DNA of 64,000 nt from Hyphomicrobium_A sp963726795. GTDB lineage: Bacteria > Pseudomonadota > Alphaproteobacteria > Rhizobiales > Hyphomicrobiaceae. Position 1 is the stretch's first letter; each line of letters opens with the position of its first letter. This document shows, in pieces, positions 26,179 through 36,360 of this stretch. Position numbers and translations under genes: made by a program. The stretch is taken from contig CAVSDD010000006.1 of the NCBI GenBank assembly GCA_963726795.1, positions 682,001-746,000 of the forward strand, read 5' to 3'. A model generated the notes under the pieces. It did no database searches and was not told the DNA's origin. It worked only from the letters and a program-made list of their open reading frames with translations.

Positions 26179-27879
26179 TCAGCGAGTATCGACCACGTTC
26201 ACGAGAACCTTGCAAATGGGCTTCTTGCCCCAAGCATCGTTCACCGAGGCCCGAACGGAGCGGCGAACCGCCTCCGCCATGGTTTCAGGCGACTTGCGCG
26301 ACTTCGGCGGGATGCTGCGCAGCGTGCCTTCGATGGCCGAATATATGCGGTCGAGCATCGACGATCCGTCGGCGGTCTCAGTTGGCACCCCTTCCATCGA
26401 CACGGCAGGCTCGCCGACGAGCTCGCCGCGCCGCGACAGGGCGAACGCCACGAATATGGCGCCTGCGACAGAAAGTTTACGCCGGGCACGGACCGGCCCG
26501 TCGGCCTCGGAAACGAGCAGCCGGCCGTCACGGAACAGACGTCCGACCGGCGCGTCGTCGATGAGCCCCGGCTCGGGCGCGAGCCGCACGATCTCACCGT
26601 TATGGACGATAAGCACGTTCGGCACACCGCACGTGCGGGCAAGCTCGGCTTGGGCCTTGAGGTGGCGTGCCTCCCCGTGCATCGGCACGGCGATGCGCGG
26701 CTTGATCCAGCCGTACATGCGCTTGAGCTCATCGCGCCGGGGATGGCCAGAGACGTGCACCAGCGCTTCGCCGTCGGTCAGCACATCGCAGCCGAGCCGT
26801 GCGAGGTTGTTCTGGATGCGCCCTACGGCCTTCTCGTTGCCAGGGATGGTGCGCGAGGAGAATATGACGAGATCGCCCTTGTTGAACGAAATCTCAGGGT
26901 GCTCGTTTTCGGCGATGCGGGCCAGCGCGGCGCGCACCTCGCCCTGGCTCCCGGTGCACAACAGCACGACCTCGTTGCGATCGAGATAGCCGTACTGGTC
27001 CTGGTCGTGCGCGCTGAAGCTTGCCGGCAAATAGCCGGTCTCGATGGCGACCTGGATGACGCGGTGCAGGGCGCGGCCGGCGACGACGAGCTGCCGGCCG
27101 GCTGAACGTGCCGCCTCCCCGACCGCTTTCACGCGCGCAACATTCGACGAGAATGTCGTCACGGCGACACGGTGCCTGGCCTTGGCGATGATATCTGTCA
27201 GCGACATCGTCACGTCGCGTTCCGACAGCGAGCTGCCTTCGCGGAAGGCGTTGGTGGAATCGATGACCAGAACATCGATGCCCTCTTCGCCGAGACGCTG
27301 CATACGGCCCTCGTCGAGCGGCGTGCCGATCATCGGAGTGGCGTCGAGCTTCCAGTCGCCGGTGTGGAAGACTTTCGCCACCGGCGTCCGGATGACGAGT
27401 GCGCTCATCTCGGGGACCGAATGGGCGAGCGACACAAGCTCGATATCGAACGGCCCCACGGAAAAGCGCGAGTCGAGCGCGACGACGTTGACCGGCAGAT
27501 CGAGGCTGCTTTCGCCAAGCTTGGAGCGCAGCATGCCGGCGGTGAACGGGGTCGCATAGATCGGCGCCCTGAGCCGCGGCCACAGCTCGATCACGGCGCC
27601 GATATGGTCCTCGTGCGCGTGCGTGATCACGATGCCGTCGAGGCTCTCGCGGTTTTCCTCGAGAAAGCGCACATCGGGCAGGATCACGTCGATGCCGGGA
27701 TCGAACTCGCCCTCGGGGAACGTGATGCCGCAGTCGACCATGAGCCAGCGGCGTTCGTCCTCCGGCCCATAGCCGTAGAGGTAGGCGTTCATGCCGATCT
27801 CGCCGAGGCCGCCAAGCCCCAGGAACACCAGCTCATCCCTGCTATTGCCGCGGTTCGGGCGGGGCCTGTCTGCGCTCAT
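26179..27879 (-). CDS. rnj: Ribonuclease J
   Basis: RNase J is a metallo-beta-lactamase/beta-CASP nuclease with 5'-3' exo- and endonuclease activity in RNA decay and rRNA maturation. The 566 residues include the zinc motif THAHEDHIGA (about 85-94) and FHTGDWKLD. STNAFREGSS belongs to the beta-CASP domain, and MHGEARHL lies near residue 400. A C-terminal domain follows from about residue 455. The ATG at 27879 overlaps the birA stop by four bases (ATGA), which indicates coupling. Confidence 0.95.
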   Translation of the reverse strand: MSADRPRPNRGNSRDELVFLGLGGLGEIGMNAYLYGYGPEDERRWLMVDCGITFPEGEFDPGIDVILPDVRFLEENRESLDGIVITHAHEDHIGAVIELWPRLRAPIYATPFTAGMLRSKLGESSLDLPVNVVALDSRFSVGPFDIELVSLAHSVPEMSALVIRTPVAKVFHTGDWKLDATPMIGTPLDEGRMQRLGEEGIDVLVIDSTNAFREGSSLSERDVTMSLTDIIAKARHRVAVTTFSSNVARVKAVGEAARSAGRQLVVAGRALHRVIQVAIETGYLPASFSAHDQDQYGYLDRNEVVLLCTGSQGEVRAALARIAENEHPEISFNKGDLVIFSSRTIPGNEKAVGRIQNNLARLGCDVLTDGEALVHVSGHPRRDELKRMYGWIKPRIAVPMHGEARHLKAQAELARTCGVPNVLIVHNGEIVRLAPEPGLIDDAPVGRLFRDGRLLVSEADGPVRARRKLSVAGAIFVAFALSRRGELVGEPAVSMEGVPTETADGSSMLDRIYSAIEGTLRSIPPKSRKSPETMAEAVRRSVRASVNDAWGKKPICKVLVNVVDTR

Positions 27880-28667
27880 CGGCCTGTGCCGTCCCTCTCA
27901 TCTTCGCCTGCGCGAGCCGCCAGCGTGACGTCGCCAAACCTGATGCGCTGCCGGCGTCCGTCGTTGCCGGCGATCAACAGCGCACCATCGGCGTCGAGAC
28001 CTGCGAACGTTCCCGCGATCTCTCCCGCCGCACCGTGGACATTCAGCGGCTCTCCGAGCGGGCCTGCACGATCGAGCCAAGCGGCCCGCACGCGCTCGAA
28101 GCCCACCCCCTCGTCCCACACCTTAAGCCATGTATCGAGGGCCTCCGCCAGGAGCCGCAGCGCCTCGCCGGGTGAAACATCTATGCCGTGCTCACAAAGC
28201 GATGTCGCCTGACGCCCGAGGTCGGAGGGAACGGAAGCCAGATTGATGCCGACGCCGATCACGACCGAGAGTTTATCACCTTGGCTCGAGCTCTCGATCA
28301 GGATGCCGCCGATCTTTGCGCCTCCGATCAGGATGTCGTTTGGCCACTTGAGGCGCAACGCGGGCAGCCGCGGGGCGGGCTTAGCGGCGCGAATGGCGTC
28401 GACCGCCGCCACGCCGGCAACGAGTGCGAGGCCGGCCGCGTGCTGCACGGGGCACGACGGCGAAAACAGCAGCGAGGCGTGCAGGTTTCCCTCGAGCGAC
28501 GTCCATGCCCGCCCGTCACGTCCCTTCCCCGCAGTCTGGCGGTCAGCCAGCACCCACAAGGGTCCGCGCTCGCCCTTGAGAGCGATCCGCATCGCTTCGG
28601 CATTGGTGGAATCGGTCTGGGCTAGATGGGTAAGCGCGTAGCCGGGAGGTAGCTCTCGCGGTTTCAT
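27876..28667 (-). CDS. birA: Biotin--[acetyl-CoA-carboxylase] ligase BirA (no DNA-binding domain)
   Basis: BirA biotinylates the carrier subunit of acetyl-CoA carboxylase and related carboxylases. From the ATG at 28667 the protein is 263 residues. It begins directly with the catalytic domain (DSTNAEAMR) and has the biotin-AMP loop as GKGRDGRAW (about 48-56), then LKWPNDILI and KIGGILIE. No winged-helix regulator domain precedes it, so it is a class I ligase. The ATG overlaps the nuoN stop (ATGA), so it is read as the tail of the nuo operon. Confidence 0.94.
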   Translation of the reverse strand: MKPRELPPGYALTHLAQTDSTNAEAMRIALKGERGPLWVLADRQTAGKGRDGRAWTSLEGNLHASLLFSPSCPVQHAAGLALVAGVAAVDAIRAAKPAPRLPALRLKWPNDILIGGAKIGGILIESSSQGDKLSVVIGVGINLASVPSDLGRQATSLCEHGIDVSPGEALRLLAEALDTWLKVWDEGVGFERVRAAWLDRAGPLGEPLNVHGAAGEIAGTFAGLDADGALLIAGNDGRRQRIRFGDVTLAARAGEDERDGTGR

Positions 28668-30118
28668 CGTCCGGCCGTAATCGATTGCGCGGCCGCAAGC
28701 GCCGCGTCGACCAAGGGCGTGGGCACGATGATGAACAGCAGCACGAACAGTACCGACAGCGTCATGACCAGTCCCGGGCCCCGCTCGACCGGCAGGAACG
28801 CCTCGCGCGGTTCGTCGAAGAACATGATCTTGACGATGCGCAGGTAGTAATAGGCCGCAACCACGCTCGCCAGCACGCCGATCACCGCCAGCGCGAACAA
28901 GCCCGACTTGATGGCAGCCGCGAACACGTAGAATTTGGCGAGGAAGCCCGCGAGCGGCGGAATTCCGGCCATCGAGAACATCATCACGCCCAGCACGAAG
29001 GCCATGGGCAAGTTGGTCTTGGCGAGCCCCGAAAGAGAATCGATCTCCTCCACCAGGCCATGCTCGGTCCGCATCGCGAGAATGCACGCGAAGGTGCCCA
29101 GCGTCATGAACAGGTAGATCGCGAGATATACGATGACGGCCTGGGTGCCCGCCTCGCTATCGGCCGCGAGCCCGATCAGCGCGTAACCGATATGCCCGAT
29201 CGAGGAGTAGGCCATCAGCCGCTTGATGTTCGATTGACCGATGGCGGCGAAGGCGCCAAGCAGCATCGAGGCGATGCTCAAGAACACGAGGATCTGCTGC
29301 CACTGTCCGCCGACGCCAGGAAACGCTGCGAGAACGACGCGCATCAACAGCGCCATGGCGGCAATTTTCGGCGCGGCGGCGAAGAACGCGGTCACAGGGG
29401 TCGGCGCGCCCTCGTAGACATCGGGCGTCCACATATGGAACGGCACCGCGGCGATCTTGAACGCGATGCCGACCAGGAGGAACACGAGCCCGAGGCTCAA
29501 GCCCGCGCGCTCGGCGGCCGACAGCCCCTTGGCAGCGGCGGCGATGGTGGGGAAGTCGATGGCACCGGTAAAACCGTAGATGAGCGAGCAGCCGTATAGC
29601 AGCATTCCCGACGACAGCGAGCCCAGCACGAAATACTTGAGGCCTGCTTCGCTGGAGCGAACGCTGTCGCGTTTGATGGCGGCGATCACGTACAGCGCCA
29701 GGCTTTGCAGCTCGATGCCGAGGAACAGCGCGATCAGATCCCCGGCCGAGATCATCAGCATCATGCCGAGGAGCGCGAGGAGCAGCAGCACCGCGTATTC
29801 AAAGCTCAAGAGCTTGGCGCGCGCGAGGTCGCCGAATGACATGATGAGTACGAGTCCGCCGCCTGCCAGCACAAGGATCTTCATGAAGCGGGCGAAGCCG
29901 TCGTCGATAAAGGCGCCGTCAAACAGGGACGCGCGCTGCGAGGGATCGATGGCGACCAGCGCGGCGGCGGCGAAAATCACCAGAACCGCCATCACGCTGG
30001 TTGCAAAATCACGCCCCTGCGAAGGACGGCTGAAGGCGCCGAACATCAAAATCGCCATGGCTCCGAGCGCGACGACCAACTCGGGCAGCACCGGCATGTA
30101 AGGCGACAACGCTTGCAT
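28664..30118 (-). CDS. nuoN: NADH-quinone oxidoreductase subunit N
   Basis: NuoN is one of three antiporter-like proton-channel subunits of complex I. The 484-residue protein has about 14 transmembrane helices. In its central core, Lys residues in segments such as ALYVIAAIKRDS and FKIAAVPFHMWTPDVYEGAP (about residues 220-240) mark the conserved proton path. It starts 20 bases after nuoM and overlaps birA. Confidence 0.96.
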   Translation of the reverse strand: MQALSPYMPVLPELVVALGAMAILMFGAFSRPSQGRDFATSVMAVLVIFAAAALVAIDPSQRASLFDGAFIDDGFARFMKILVLAGGGLVLIMSFGDLARAKLLSFEYAVLLLLALLGMMLMISAGDLIALFLGIELQSLALYVIAAIKRDSVRSSEAGLKYFVLGSLSSGMLLYGCSLIYGFTGAIDFPTIAAAAKGLSAAERAGLSLGLVFLLVGIAFKIAAVPFHMWTPDVYEGAPTPVTAFFAAAPKIAAMALLMRVVLAAFPGVGGQWQQILVFLSIASMLLGAFAAIGQSNIKRLMAYSSIGHIGYALIGLAADSEAGTQAVIVYLAIYLFMTLGTFACILAMRTEHGLVEEIDSLSGLAKTNLPMAFVLGVMMFSMAGIPPLAGFLAKFYVFAAAIKSGLFALAVIGVLASVVAAYYYLRIVKIMFFDEPREAFLPVERGPGLVMTLSVLFVLLFIIVPTPLVDAALAAAQSITAGR

Positions 30119-30138
30119 CAGGCCGGAAACTCCAAGGC

Positions 30139-31659
30139 TCAGGGCGCGTGCGCGGCAGGAGCCGCGGATGCAGGACTGGGGGCGGGACGTACGGAGGCCT
30201 CGTAGGCCGCAACGAGCTTCTTAACCGACACCGCGGTGACGTCGAGAACAGGCGCGGGATACAGGCCGAGGAAGATCGTCAGCACCACGAGCGGCGACAG
30301 GATCCCGATCTCGCGGTAGCTCAGATCCTGAATGGATTTCAGTGCCGGCTTCACCAGCTCGCCGAAGATCACGCGCCGATAGAGATAGAGCGCGTAGGAG
30401 GCCGACAGGATCACGCCCGTCGTCGCGATGAAGGCGACGAGCGTATTGACCTTGAACGCCGCCAGCAGCGTCAGGAACTCGCCGATGAAACCGCTGGTGC
30501 CGGGCAGGCCGACGTTGCCCATCGTGAACACCATGAAGAACGCGGCGTAAAGCGGCATGCGATTGACGAGGCCGCCGAAGGCCGCGATCTCGCGCGTGTG
30601 CATGCGGTCATAAATAACGCCGACGCACAGAAAGAGCCCGGCCGAGATGATCCCGTGCGAGACCATCTGAAACACGGCGCCTTCAATGCCCTGGGTGGAG
30701 AACGTGAAGATGCCGAGCGTCACGAAGCCCATGTGCGCCACCGAGGAGTAGGCGATGAGCTTCTTCATGTCGGTCTGCGCCAGCGCAACGAGCGAGGTGT
30801 AGACGATGGCGACGACGGACAGGAAGAACATGAACCCCGCGAGCTGCTGGCTCGCTATGGGGAACATCGGCACCGAGAAACGCAGGAAACCATAGCCGCC
30901 CATCTTGAGAAGGATCGCGGCCAGGATGACGGAACCTGCGGTCGGCGCCTCGACGTGCGCGTCCGGCAACCACGTGTGCACCGGCCACATCGGCAGCTTC
31001 ACCGCGAAGGAGGCGAAAAAGGCAAACCAGAGCCACCACTGCATATCCGCCGGGAACTTGGCGGTCATGAGCGTCGGGATATCGGTCGTGCCCGCGTGCC
31101 AGTACATCGCCATGACGGCGAGCAGCATCAGCACCGAACCGAGCAGCGTGTAGAGGAAGAACTTGAAGGTGGCGTAGACGCGGTTCGCGCCGCCCCAGAT
31201 GCCGATGATGAGAAACATCGGGATGAGGCCGCCCTCGAAGAAGACGTAGAACAGCACGAGATCTAGCGCGCAGAAAACGCCGATCATCAGCGTCTCGAGC
31301 ACCAGGAACGCGATCATGTATTCCTTGACGCGATCCTCGATCACCACCCAGCTCGACAGCACGCACAGAGGCATCAGGAATGTCGTCAGGATCACGAACA
31401 GCACCGAGATGCCGTCGACTCCCAGCTTGAACTTGAACAGATCGAGCCAGCTGCGCTGCTCGACGAACTGGAAGCTCGCGGTCGATGAGTCGAAGTTGAA
31501 CCAGACGATCAGCGACACGAGGAACGTGACAGTGGTGGTCCACAGCGCGACCCAGCGCGCGTTGTCCTTGGCCTCGGCGTTGAGGCAGCCGATGATCACG
31601 GCGCCGACGAGCGGCAGGAACATGACGATTGAAAGCAGCGGGGCGGATGAGACGTCCAT
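30139..31659 (-). CDS. nuoM: NADH-quinone oxidoreductase subunit M
   Basis: NuoM is a second antiporter-like membrane subunit of complex I, 506 residues with about 14 helices. The key charged residues lie in FFEGGLIPMFLIIGIWGG (Glu near 144) and FAVKLPMWPVHTWLPDAHVEAP (Lys near 233). The C-terminus has a short Ala/Pro-rich tail. The ATG at 31659 directly abuts the nuoL stop. Confidence 0.97.
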   Translation of the reverse strand: MDVSSAPLLSIVMFLPLVGAVIIGCLNAEAKDNARWVALWTTTVTFLVSLIVWFNFDSSTASFQFVEQRSWLDLFKFKLGVDGISVLFVILTTFLMPLCVLSSWVVIEDRVKEYMIAFLVLETLMIGVFCALDLVLFYVFFEGGLIPMFLIIGIWGGANRVYATFKFFLYTLLGSVLMLLAVMAMYWHAGTTDIPTLMTAKFPADMQWWLWFAFFASFAVKLPMWPVHTWLPDAHVEAPTAGSVILAAILLKMGGYGFLRFSVPMFPIASQQLAGFMFFLSVVAIVYTSLVALAQTDMKKLIAYSSVAHMGFVTLGIFTFSTQGIEGAVFQMVSHGIISAGLFLCVGVIYDRMHTREIAAFGGLVNRMPLYAAFFMVFTMGNVGLPGTSGFIGEFLTLLAAFKVNTLVAFIATTGVILSASYALYLYRRVIFGELVKPALKSIQDLSYREIGILSPLVVLTIFLGLYPAPVLDVTAVSVKKLVAAYEASVRPAPSPASAAPAAHAP

Positions 31660-33606
31660 CTAGCGCACTCCGCCGAGGAATATGAAGTAGGTCATGAGCA
31701 ATGCGAGCCCGACCAGCATCGCGAAGGCGTAGTGATAGATGTAGCCGGTCTGCAGCCGCACGGCGCGGCCGGTGATGCGATAGACGCCGGCTGCCGTCCC
31801 GTCGATCAGCCCGTTGATGATGCCGATGTCTCCCAGCTTCCACAGCGCGTTGCCGAGCCAGAAGGTAGGCCGCACGAAGATGCGGTCGTAGAGCTCGTCG
31901 AAGTACCACTTGTTCAAGAGGAAGACGTAGAGCGGATAGAAGATGCGCGCGGTCAGTGCCGGCAGCGAGGGGACGAGCACGTAGTAAAGGAATGCAACCA
32001 GCGTGCCCACGGCCATCGCCGCGAACGCCGACCATTCGACCCAAACGGGAAGCTCAGCCTCGGCGCCGTGAAGCTCGCCGTGCGGCGTCGGCACAACGGC
32101 TGTCCCCCAGAAGGCGTTGGCGCCGTCGCCGATGAAGCTGTTCAGCCCGAGGATGCCCGCAAAAACCGCGCCAAACGCGAGGATCATGAGCGGCACCGTC
32201 ATGATCGGCGGACTCTCGTGCGCGTGCTCATAGTCGTGCTCGCTCATGCGCGGGGTGCCGTGGAATGCGAGCAGGATGAGCCGCCAGGAGTAGAAGGCTG
32301 TCAGCACTGCGGCGATGATCAGCAGCCAGAAGACATAGTGGCTCTGCGGGCCAGCGGCATAGGCGGCCTCGATGATCGCGTCCTTGGAATAAAAGCCGGA
32401 GAAGCCGCCGATGCCGGGAATGCCGAAGCCGGTCAGCGCCAGCGTGCCGATAATCATCGCGACCCAGGTGATGCGCATCTTCGGCGCCAGGCCGCCCATT
32501 TTGCGCAAGTCCTGCTCGTGGTGCAGGCCATGAATCACCGCGCCCGCGCACAAGAACAGCAGCGCCTTGAAGAAGGCGTGCGTGAAGAGATGGAAGATGC
32601 CCATCGAGAACGCGCTGACGCCGCAGGCCGCGAACATGTAGCCGAGCTGCGAGCAGGTCGAGTAGGCGATCACGCGCTTGATGTCGTTCTGCACGAGGCC
32701 AATGGTGGCCGCGAAGAACGCCGTGAACGAGCCGACCAGCGCGACGAATGCGAGTGCCGTGGGCGCCAGCACGAACAGCGGCGACATGCGCGCGACCATG
32801 AAGACGCCGGCGGTCACCATGGTGGCGGCATGGATGAGGGCCGACACGGGCGTCGGGCCTTCCATGGCGTCGGGAAGCCAGGTGTGCAGCAGGAACTGCG
32901 CCGACTTGCCCATCGCGCCCATGAACAGCAGCAGGGAGAGCGTGGTCAGGATGTCGACCTGGTAGCCGAGGAAGAGGAACGTCTGCCCGGCAACGCCCGG
33001 TGCGGCGTCGAATATCTGCTGCAGGTTGACGGTGCGGAACACGGCAAAGATGCCGAAGATGCCGAGCGCAAATCCGAAATCGCCGACGCGATTGACGACG
33101 AAGGCCTTGATCGCGGCCGCGTTGGCCTCGGGCTTCTGATACCAGAACCCGATCAGCAGGTAGGAGAAGAGGCCGACACCCTCCCAGCCGAAGAACATCT
33201 GCACGAGGTTGTCGGACGACACCAGCATCAGCATCGCGAAGGTGAAGCCGGAGAGGTAGGCAAAGAAGCGCTGGCGCGAGGGGTCCTCGTGCATGTAGCC
33301 GATGGAATAGACGTGTACGAGCGCGGAGACCGTCGTCACCACGACGAACATAACCGCCGTCAGCGTGTCGATGCGGAACGCCCACGCGATATCGAGCTCG
33401 CCCGAGGTGATCCAGCGCTCGATTGCGACATGCGCGGTTTCATGGCCGTAACCGACGCGCCAGAACACCACCCATGACAGGGCGCAGGACACGAGCAGCA
33501 ATGCGGTGGTGACAAGCTCGCTCGGGCGCGGGCCGAGATAGCGGCCGAACAGTCCTGCGATCAGGCCGCCGAGCGCGGGGAGAAACACGATGGCTGAGTA
33601 GATCAT
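31660..33606 (-). CDS. nuoL: NADH-quinone oxidoreductase subunit L
   Basis: NuoL is the distal antiporter-like subunit of complex I, 648 residues. It carries the long lateral helix and a final transmembrane anchor at the C-terminus. Key segments are FFGWEGVGLFSYLLIGFWY (Glu near 144) and KSAQFLLHTWLPDAMEGPTPVS (Lys near 229). The length is normal and no frame break was seen. It ends directly at the nuoM start. Confidence 0.97.
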   Translation of the reverse strand: MIYSAIVFLPALGGLIAGLFGRYLGPRPSELVTTALLLVSCALSWVVFWRVGYGHETAHVAIERWITSGELDIAWAFRIDTLTAVMFVVVTTVSALVHVYSIGYMHEDPSRQRFFAYLSGFTFAMLMLVSSDNLVQMFFGWEGVGLFSYLLIGFWYQKPEANAAAIKAFVVNRVGDFGFALGIFGIFAVFRTVNLQQIFDAAPGVAGQTFLFLGYQVDILTTLSLLLFMGAMGKSAQFLLHTWLPDAMEGPTPVSALIHAATMVTAGVFMVARMSPLFVLAPTALAFVALVGSFTAFFAATIGLVQNDIKRVIAYSTCSQLGYMFAACGVSAFSMGIFHLFTHAFFKALLFLCAGAVIHGLHHEQDLRKMGGLAPKMRITWVAMIIGTLALTGFGIPGIGGFSGFYSKDAIIEAAYAAGPQSHYVFWLLIIAAVLTAFYSWRLILLAFHGTPRMSEHDYEHAHESPPIMTVPLMILAFGAVFAGILGLNSFIGDGANAFWGTAVVPTPHGELHGAEAELPVWVEWSAFAAMAVGTLVAFLYYVLVPSLPALTARIFYPLYVFLLNKWYFDELYDRIFVRPTFWLGNALWKLGDIGIINGLIDGTAAGVYRITGRAVRLQTGYIYHYAFAMLVGLALLMTYFIFLGGVR

Positions 33607-33615
33607 GGTCGTCCC

Positions 33616-33924
33616 TCAGCCCTTCATCATGTTGATGTCTTCGACCGCAATCGAGCCGCGGTTGCGGAAGTAGACGACGACGATCGCAAGACCGATCGCC
33701 GCTTCGGCGGCAGCCACCGTCAGATTGAACAGCGTGAAAATCTGCCCGACGATGTCGCCGCGAAAATAGGAAAACGCCACGAAGTTGATGTTGACCGCGA
33801 GCAGCATCAGCTCGATCGACATCAGGATGACGATGACGTTCTTGCGGTTGAGGAAGATGCCGAGCATGCCAAGCGTGAACAGACACGCCGCGACCGTGAG
33901 ATAATGCCCGATGCCGATGCTCAT
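33616..33924 (-). CDS. nuoK: NADH-quinone oxidoreductase subunit K
   Basis: NuoK is a 102-residue subunit with three transmembrane helices in the proton-pumping arm. The second helix has MSIELMLLAVNINFVAF with the conserved Glu (residue 37), and the third has AEAAIGLAIVV with Glu near 71. It lies between nuoJ and nuoL with gaps of 9-11 bases. Confidence 0.97.
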   Translation of the reverse strand: MSIGIGHYLTVAACLFTLGMLGIFLNRKNVIVILMSIELMLLAVNINFVAFSYFRGDIVGQIFTLFNLTVAAAEAAIGLAIVVVYFRNRGSIAVEDINMMKG

Positions 33925-33935
33925 GCGCTTCTCCC

Positions 33936-34571
33936 CTAGCCCGAGCCGTCGCCGGGGAAAATCGCTTCACCGGGCGCGACCTTGACGATCGCGAGACCGG
34001 TCTTGGGCGTACGCGCGACTTGCTTGGCGATCGACTGGCGGCGCACGCCCGGCTTGTGTTGCAGCGTCAGCACGATGGCGCCGATCATCGCGACGAGCAA
34101 AATGAGCCCGGCGACCTCGAAGTAATAGGCGTAGCGCGTGTAGAGGACGAGGCCGAGCGCCAGCGTATTGGAATGATCGGCGGCCTGCGCGGCGAGCGCG
34201 CCGTGTTGTGCGCTTTCACCAAGGCCAAAGCCGCGTCCGGCCAGCAGCAGGAAGAGCTCCGCCAGCACCACGCCGCCGACGATGAGCCCGACCGGCGCAT
34301 TCTTGATGAAGCCGGCTTTGAGCTCCGCGAAATCGACGTCGAGCATCATGACGACGAACAAGAACAGCACCGCGACGGCGCCGACGTAGACGATGATCAA
34401 GATCATCGCCAGGAACTCCGCACCGAGCAGAATGAAAAGGCCGGCGGCATTGAAGAAGGCAAGGATCAGATACAGCACGGCGTGCACGGGATTGCGTGCG
34501 ACGATCACCATGGCCCCCGCGATCACCGAGAGGATGGCAAACAGATAGAAGAACCCCGCCGTCAGAGCCAT
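33936..34571 (-). CDS. nuoJ: NADH-quinone oxidoreductase subunit J
   Basis: NuoJ is a 211-residue subunit with five transmembrane helices. VYVGAVAVLFLFVVMMLDVD (about residues 60-79) includes the pi-bulge helix that moves during turnover. The C-terminus extends beyond the last helix with a Lys/Pro-rich cytoplasmic tail. It follows nuoI after a 173-base gap, unusually long for this operon; the gap holds no convincing gene. Confidence 0.96.
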   Translation of the reverse strand: MALTAGFFYLFAILSVIAGAMVIVARNPVHAVLYLILAFFNAAGLFILLGAEFLAMILIIVYVGAVAVLFLFVVMMLDVDFAELKAGFIKNAPVGLIVGGVVLAELFLLLAGRGFGLGESAQHGALAAQAADHSNTLALGLVLYTRYAYYFEVAGLILLVAMIGAIVLTLQHKPGVRRQSIAKQVARTPKTGLAIVKVAPGEAIFPGDGSG

Positions 34572-34744
34572 CGCGTAAACCTAGCGCCCTCTCTCTCGCT
34601 CCCGGCGCACTCATTTGCGCTTCGCACCGGAGCGTTCCTGTCCGCATTTTGGCGCAAGGTTGAGTACCCCATGTCCCGCGACAATCCAAGCGCCGAGCCG
34701 CCGCATCGCGCGCAGTTGCGTTCAGCTGCAGCCCCGGCGCCCAA

Positions 34745-35233
34745 TCAGCGGTAGGGGGCGTCGAGAGCGAGATTCCTTGCGATTTCCCGTTCCCACCTGT
34801 CGCCGTTATCGAGCAGCTTCTCCTTGTTGTAGAGGAGCTCCTCGCGTGTCTCGGTCGCGAACTCGAAGTTCGGTCCCTCGACGATCGCATCGACCGGGCA
34901 TGCCTCCTGGCACAAGCCGCAGTAAATGCATTTCACCATGTCGATGTCGTAGCGCGTGGTGCGGCGCGTACCGTCGTTGCGCCGCGGACCGGCCTCGATG
35001 GTGATGGCCTGCGCGGGGCAGATCGCCTCGCACAGCTTACACGCGATGCACCGCTCCTCGCCGTTGGGATAGCGCCTAAGCGCGTGCTCGCCGCGAAAGC
35101 GCGGCGACAGCGGCCCGCGTTCGTAGGGGTAGTCCAGCGTCTTCTTGCGCGAGAAGAAGTAGCGCATGGCGAGCGCAAAGGCCGAGACGAACTCCCAAAG
35201 GAAGAGGGATCCAAAGGACCGTGCAACTCTCAT
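34745..35233 (-). CDS. nuoI: NADH-quinone oxidoreductase subunit I
   Basis: NuoI carries two [4Fe-4S] clusters (N6a and N6b) in the peripheral arm. The 162-residue protein has the two ferredoxin motifs CIACKLCEAICP and CIYCGLCQEACP (about residues 61-72 and 100-111), after an N-terminal amphipathic helix. All eight Cys are present. It sits between nuoH and nuoJ. Confidence 0.97.
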   Translation of the reverse strand: MRVARSFGSLFLWEFVSAFALAMRYFFSRKKTLDYPYERGPLSPRFRGEHALRRYPNGEERCIACKLCEAICPAQAITIEAGPRRNDGTRRTTRYDIDMVKCIYCGLCQEACPVDAIVEGPNFEFATETREELLYNKEKLLDNGDRWEREIARNLALDAPYR

Positions 35234-35270
35234 GTGCGCGCCTCTTCCGCCATCATTGGTGTGCCAGCGC

Positions 35271-36356
35271 TCATGGGGGCCCCTGCTGCATCACGAGGGG
35301 CCCATACTGCAGCCACCCGGCGACGATCACGACCATCGCCAATGACAGGGGCAGAAACACCTTCCATCCAAGCCGCATGAGCTGGTCGTAGCGGTAGCGC
35401 GGCACGATCGCCTTCACCATGGCGAACATGAAGAAGACAGCCACGCATTTTGCTGCGAACCAAAACACGCCCGGCACCCAGGTCAGCGGCGCAATCGCGA
35501 CCGGCGGCAGCCAACCGCCCAGAAACAGGATCGTCGTCAGCGCGCACATGGTGACGATCGCCACGTACTCGCCGAGCATGAACAGCAGATACGGCGTGGC
35601 GGAATATTCAACCATGAAGCCGGCGACCAGTTCCGATTCCGCCTCGACCAGGTCGAACGGCGGCCGGTTGGTCTCGGCCAGCGCCGAGACAAAAAATATG
35701 ACGAACATCGGCAGCAGCGGCAGCCAGTACCAGTCGAGCACGGAGTTGGGCAGCCCGCGCTCGGTGCCAAGGCCGGTCGTCTGCGCATTGACGATGTCAG
35801 TGAGGTTGAGCGATCCCGCGCACAGAATGACCGTGATGATCACGAAGCCGATCGAGACCTCGTAGGAGACCATCTGCGCCGCCGAGCGCAGCGAGCCCAT
35901 GAACGGGTATTTCGAGTTGGACGCCCAGCCACCCATGATGATGCCGTAGACGGCGAGCGAGGACAGCGCCAAAAGATAGAGCACACCGACGTTGAGATCG
36001 GAGATCACCCAGCGGCCGAGCGTGCTTTGATTGACCGGGATCACCGCCCAGGCGGCAAGCGCGAAGGTGGCGGTCGCGATCGGTGCCAGCAGGAACACGC
36101 CCTTGTTTGCCCCGGCCGGGATGATCGGCTCCTTGAACACGAACTTCAAAAGATCGGCGAACGATTGAAATAGACCGAAAGGCCCGACGACGTTGGGTCC
36201 GCGCCGCAACTGCACCGCCGCCCAAACCTTGCGGTCCATCAAGAGCAGGAACGCGATGATGACGAGCAGCACGACGAGCGTGAACAAGCTCCAGCCGACC
36301 ATGGCGGCGAGCCAGAGACCATAGTCCAACCAAGTCTGGGGCGTGCTTGTCGTCAT
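35271..36356 (-). CDS. nuoH: NADH-quinone oxidoreductase subunit H
   Basis: NuoH links the peripheral arm to the membrane arm and helps form the quinone pocket. The 361-residue protein has eight transmembrane helices. QLRRGPNVVGPFGLFQSFAD (about residues 49-68) and ETNRPPFDLVEAESELVAG (about 223-241) are the conserved cytoplasmic loops. It starts four bases after the nuoG stop. Confidence 0.97.
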   Translation of the reverse strand: MTTSTPQTWLDYGLWLAAMVGWSLFTLVVLLVIIAFLLLMDRKVWAAVQLRRGPNVVGPFGLFQSFADLLKFVFKEPIIPAGANKGVFLLAPIATATFALAAWAVIPVNQSTLGRWVISDLNVGVLYLLALSSLAVYGIIMGGWASNSKYPFMGSLRSAAQMVSYEVSIGFVIITVILCAGSLNLTDIVNAQTTGLGTERGLPNSVLDWYWLPLLPMFVIFFVSALAETNRPPFDLVEAESELVAGFMVEYSATPYLLFMLGEYVAIVTMCALTTILFLGGWLPPVAIAPLTWVPGVFWFAAKCVAVFFMFAMVKAIVPRYRYDQLMRLGWKVFLPLSLAMVVIVAGWLQYGPLVMQQGPP

Positions 36357-36360
36357 GGGG

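Noticed and set aside
31732..33477. A 581-codon plus-strand frame opposite nuoL
   Set aside because: Composition (Arg/Glu/Asp/His-rich) and exact opposition to nuoL mark it as a shadow frame.
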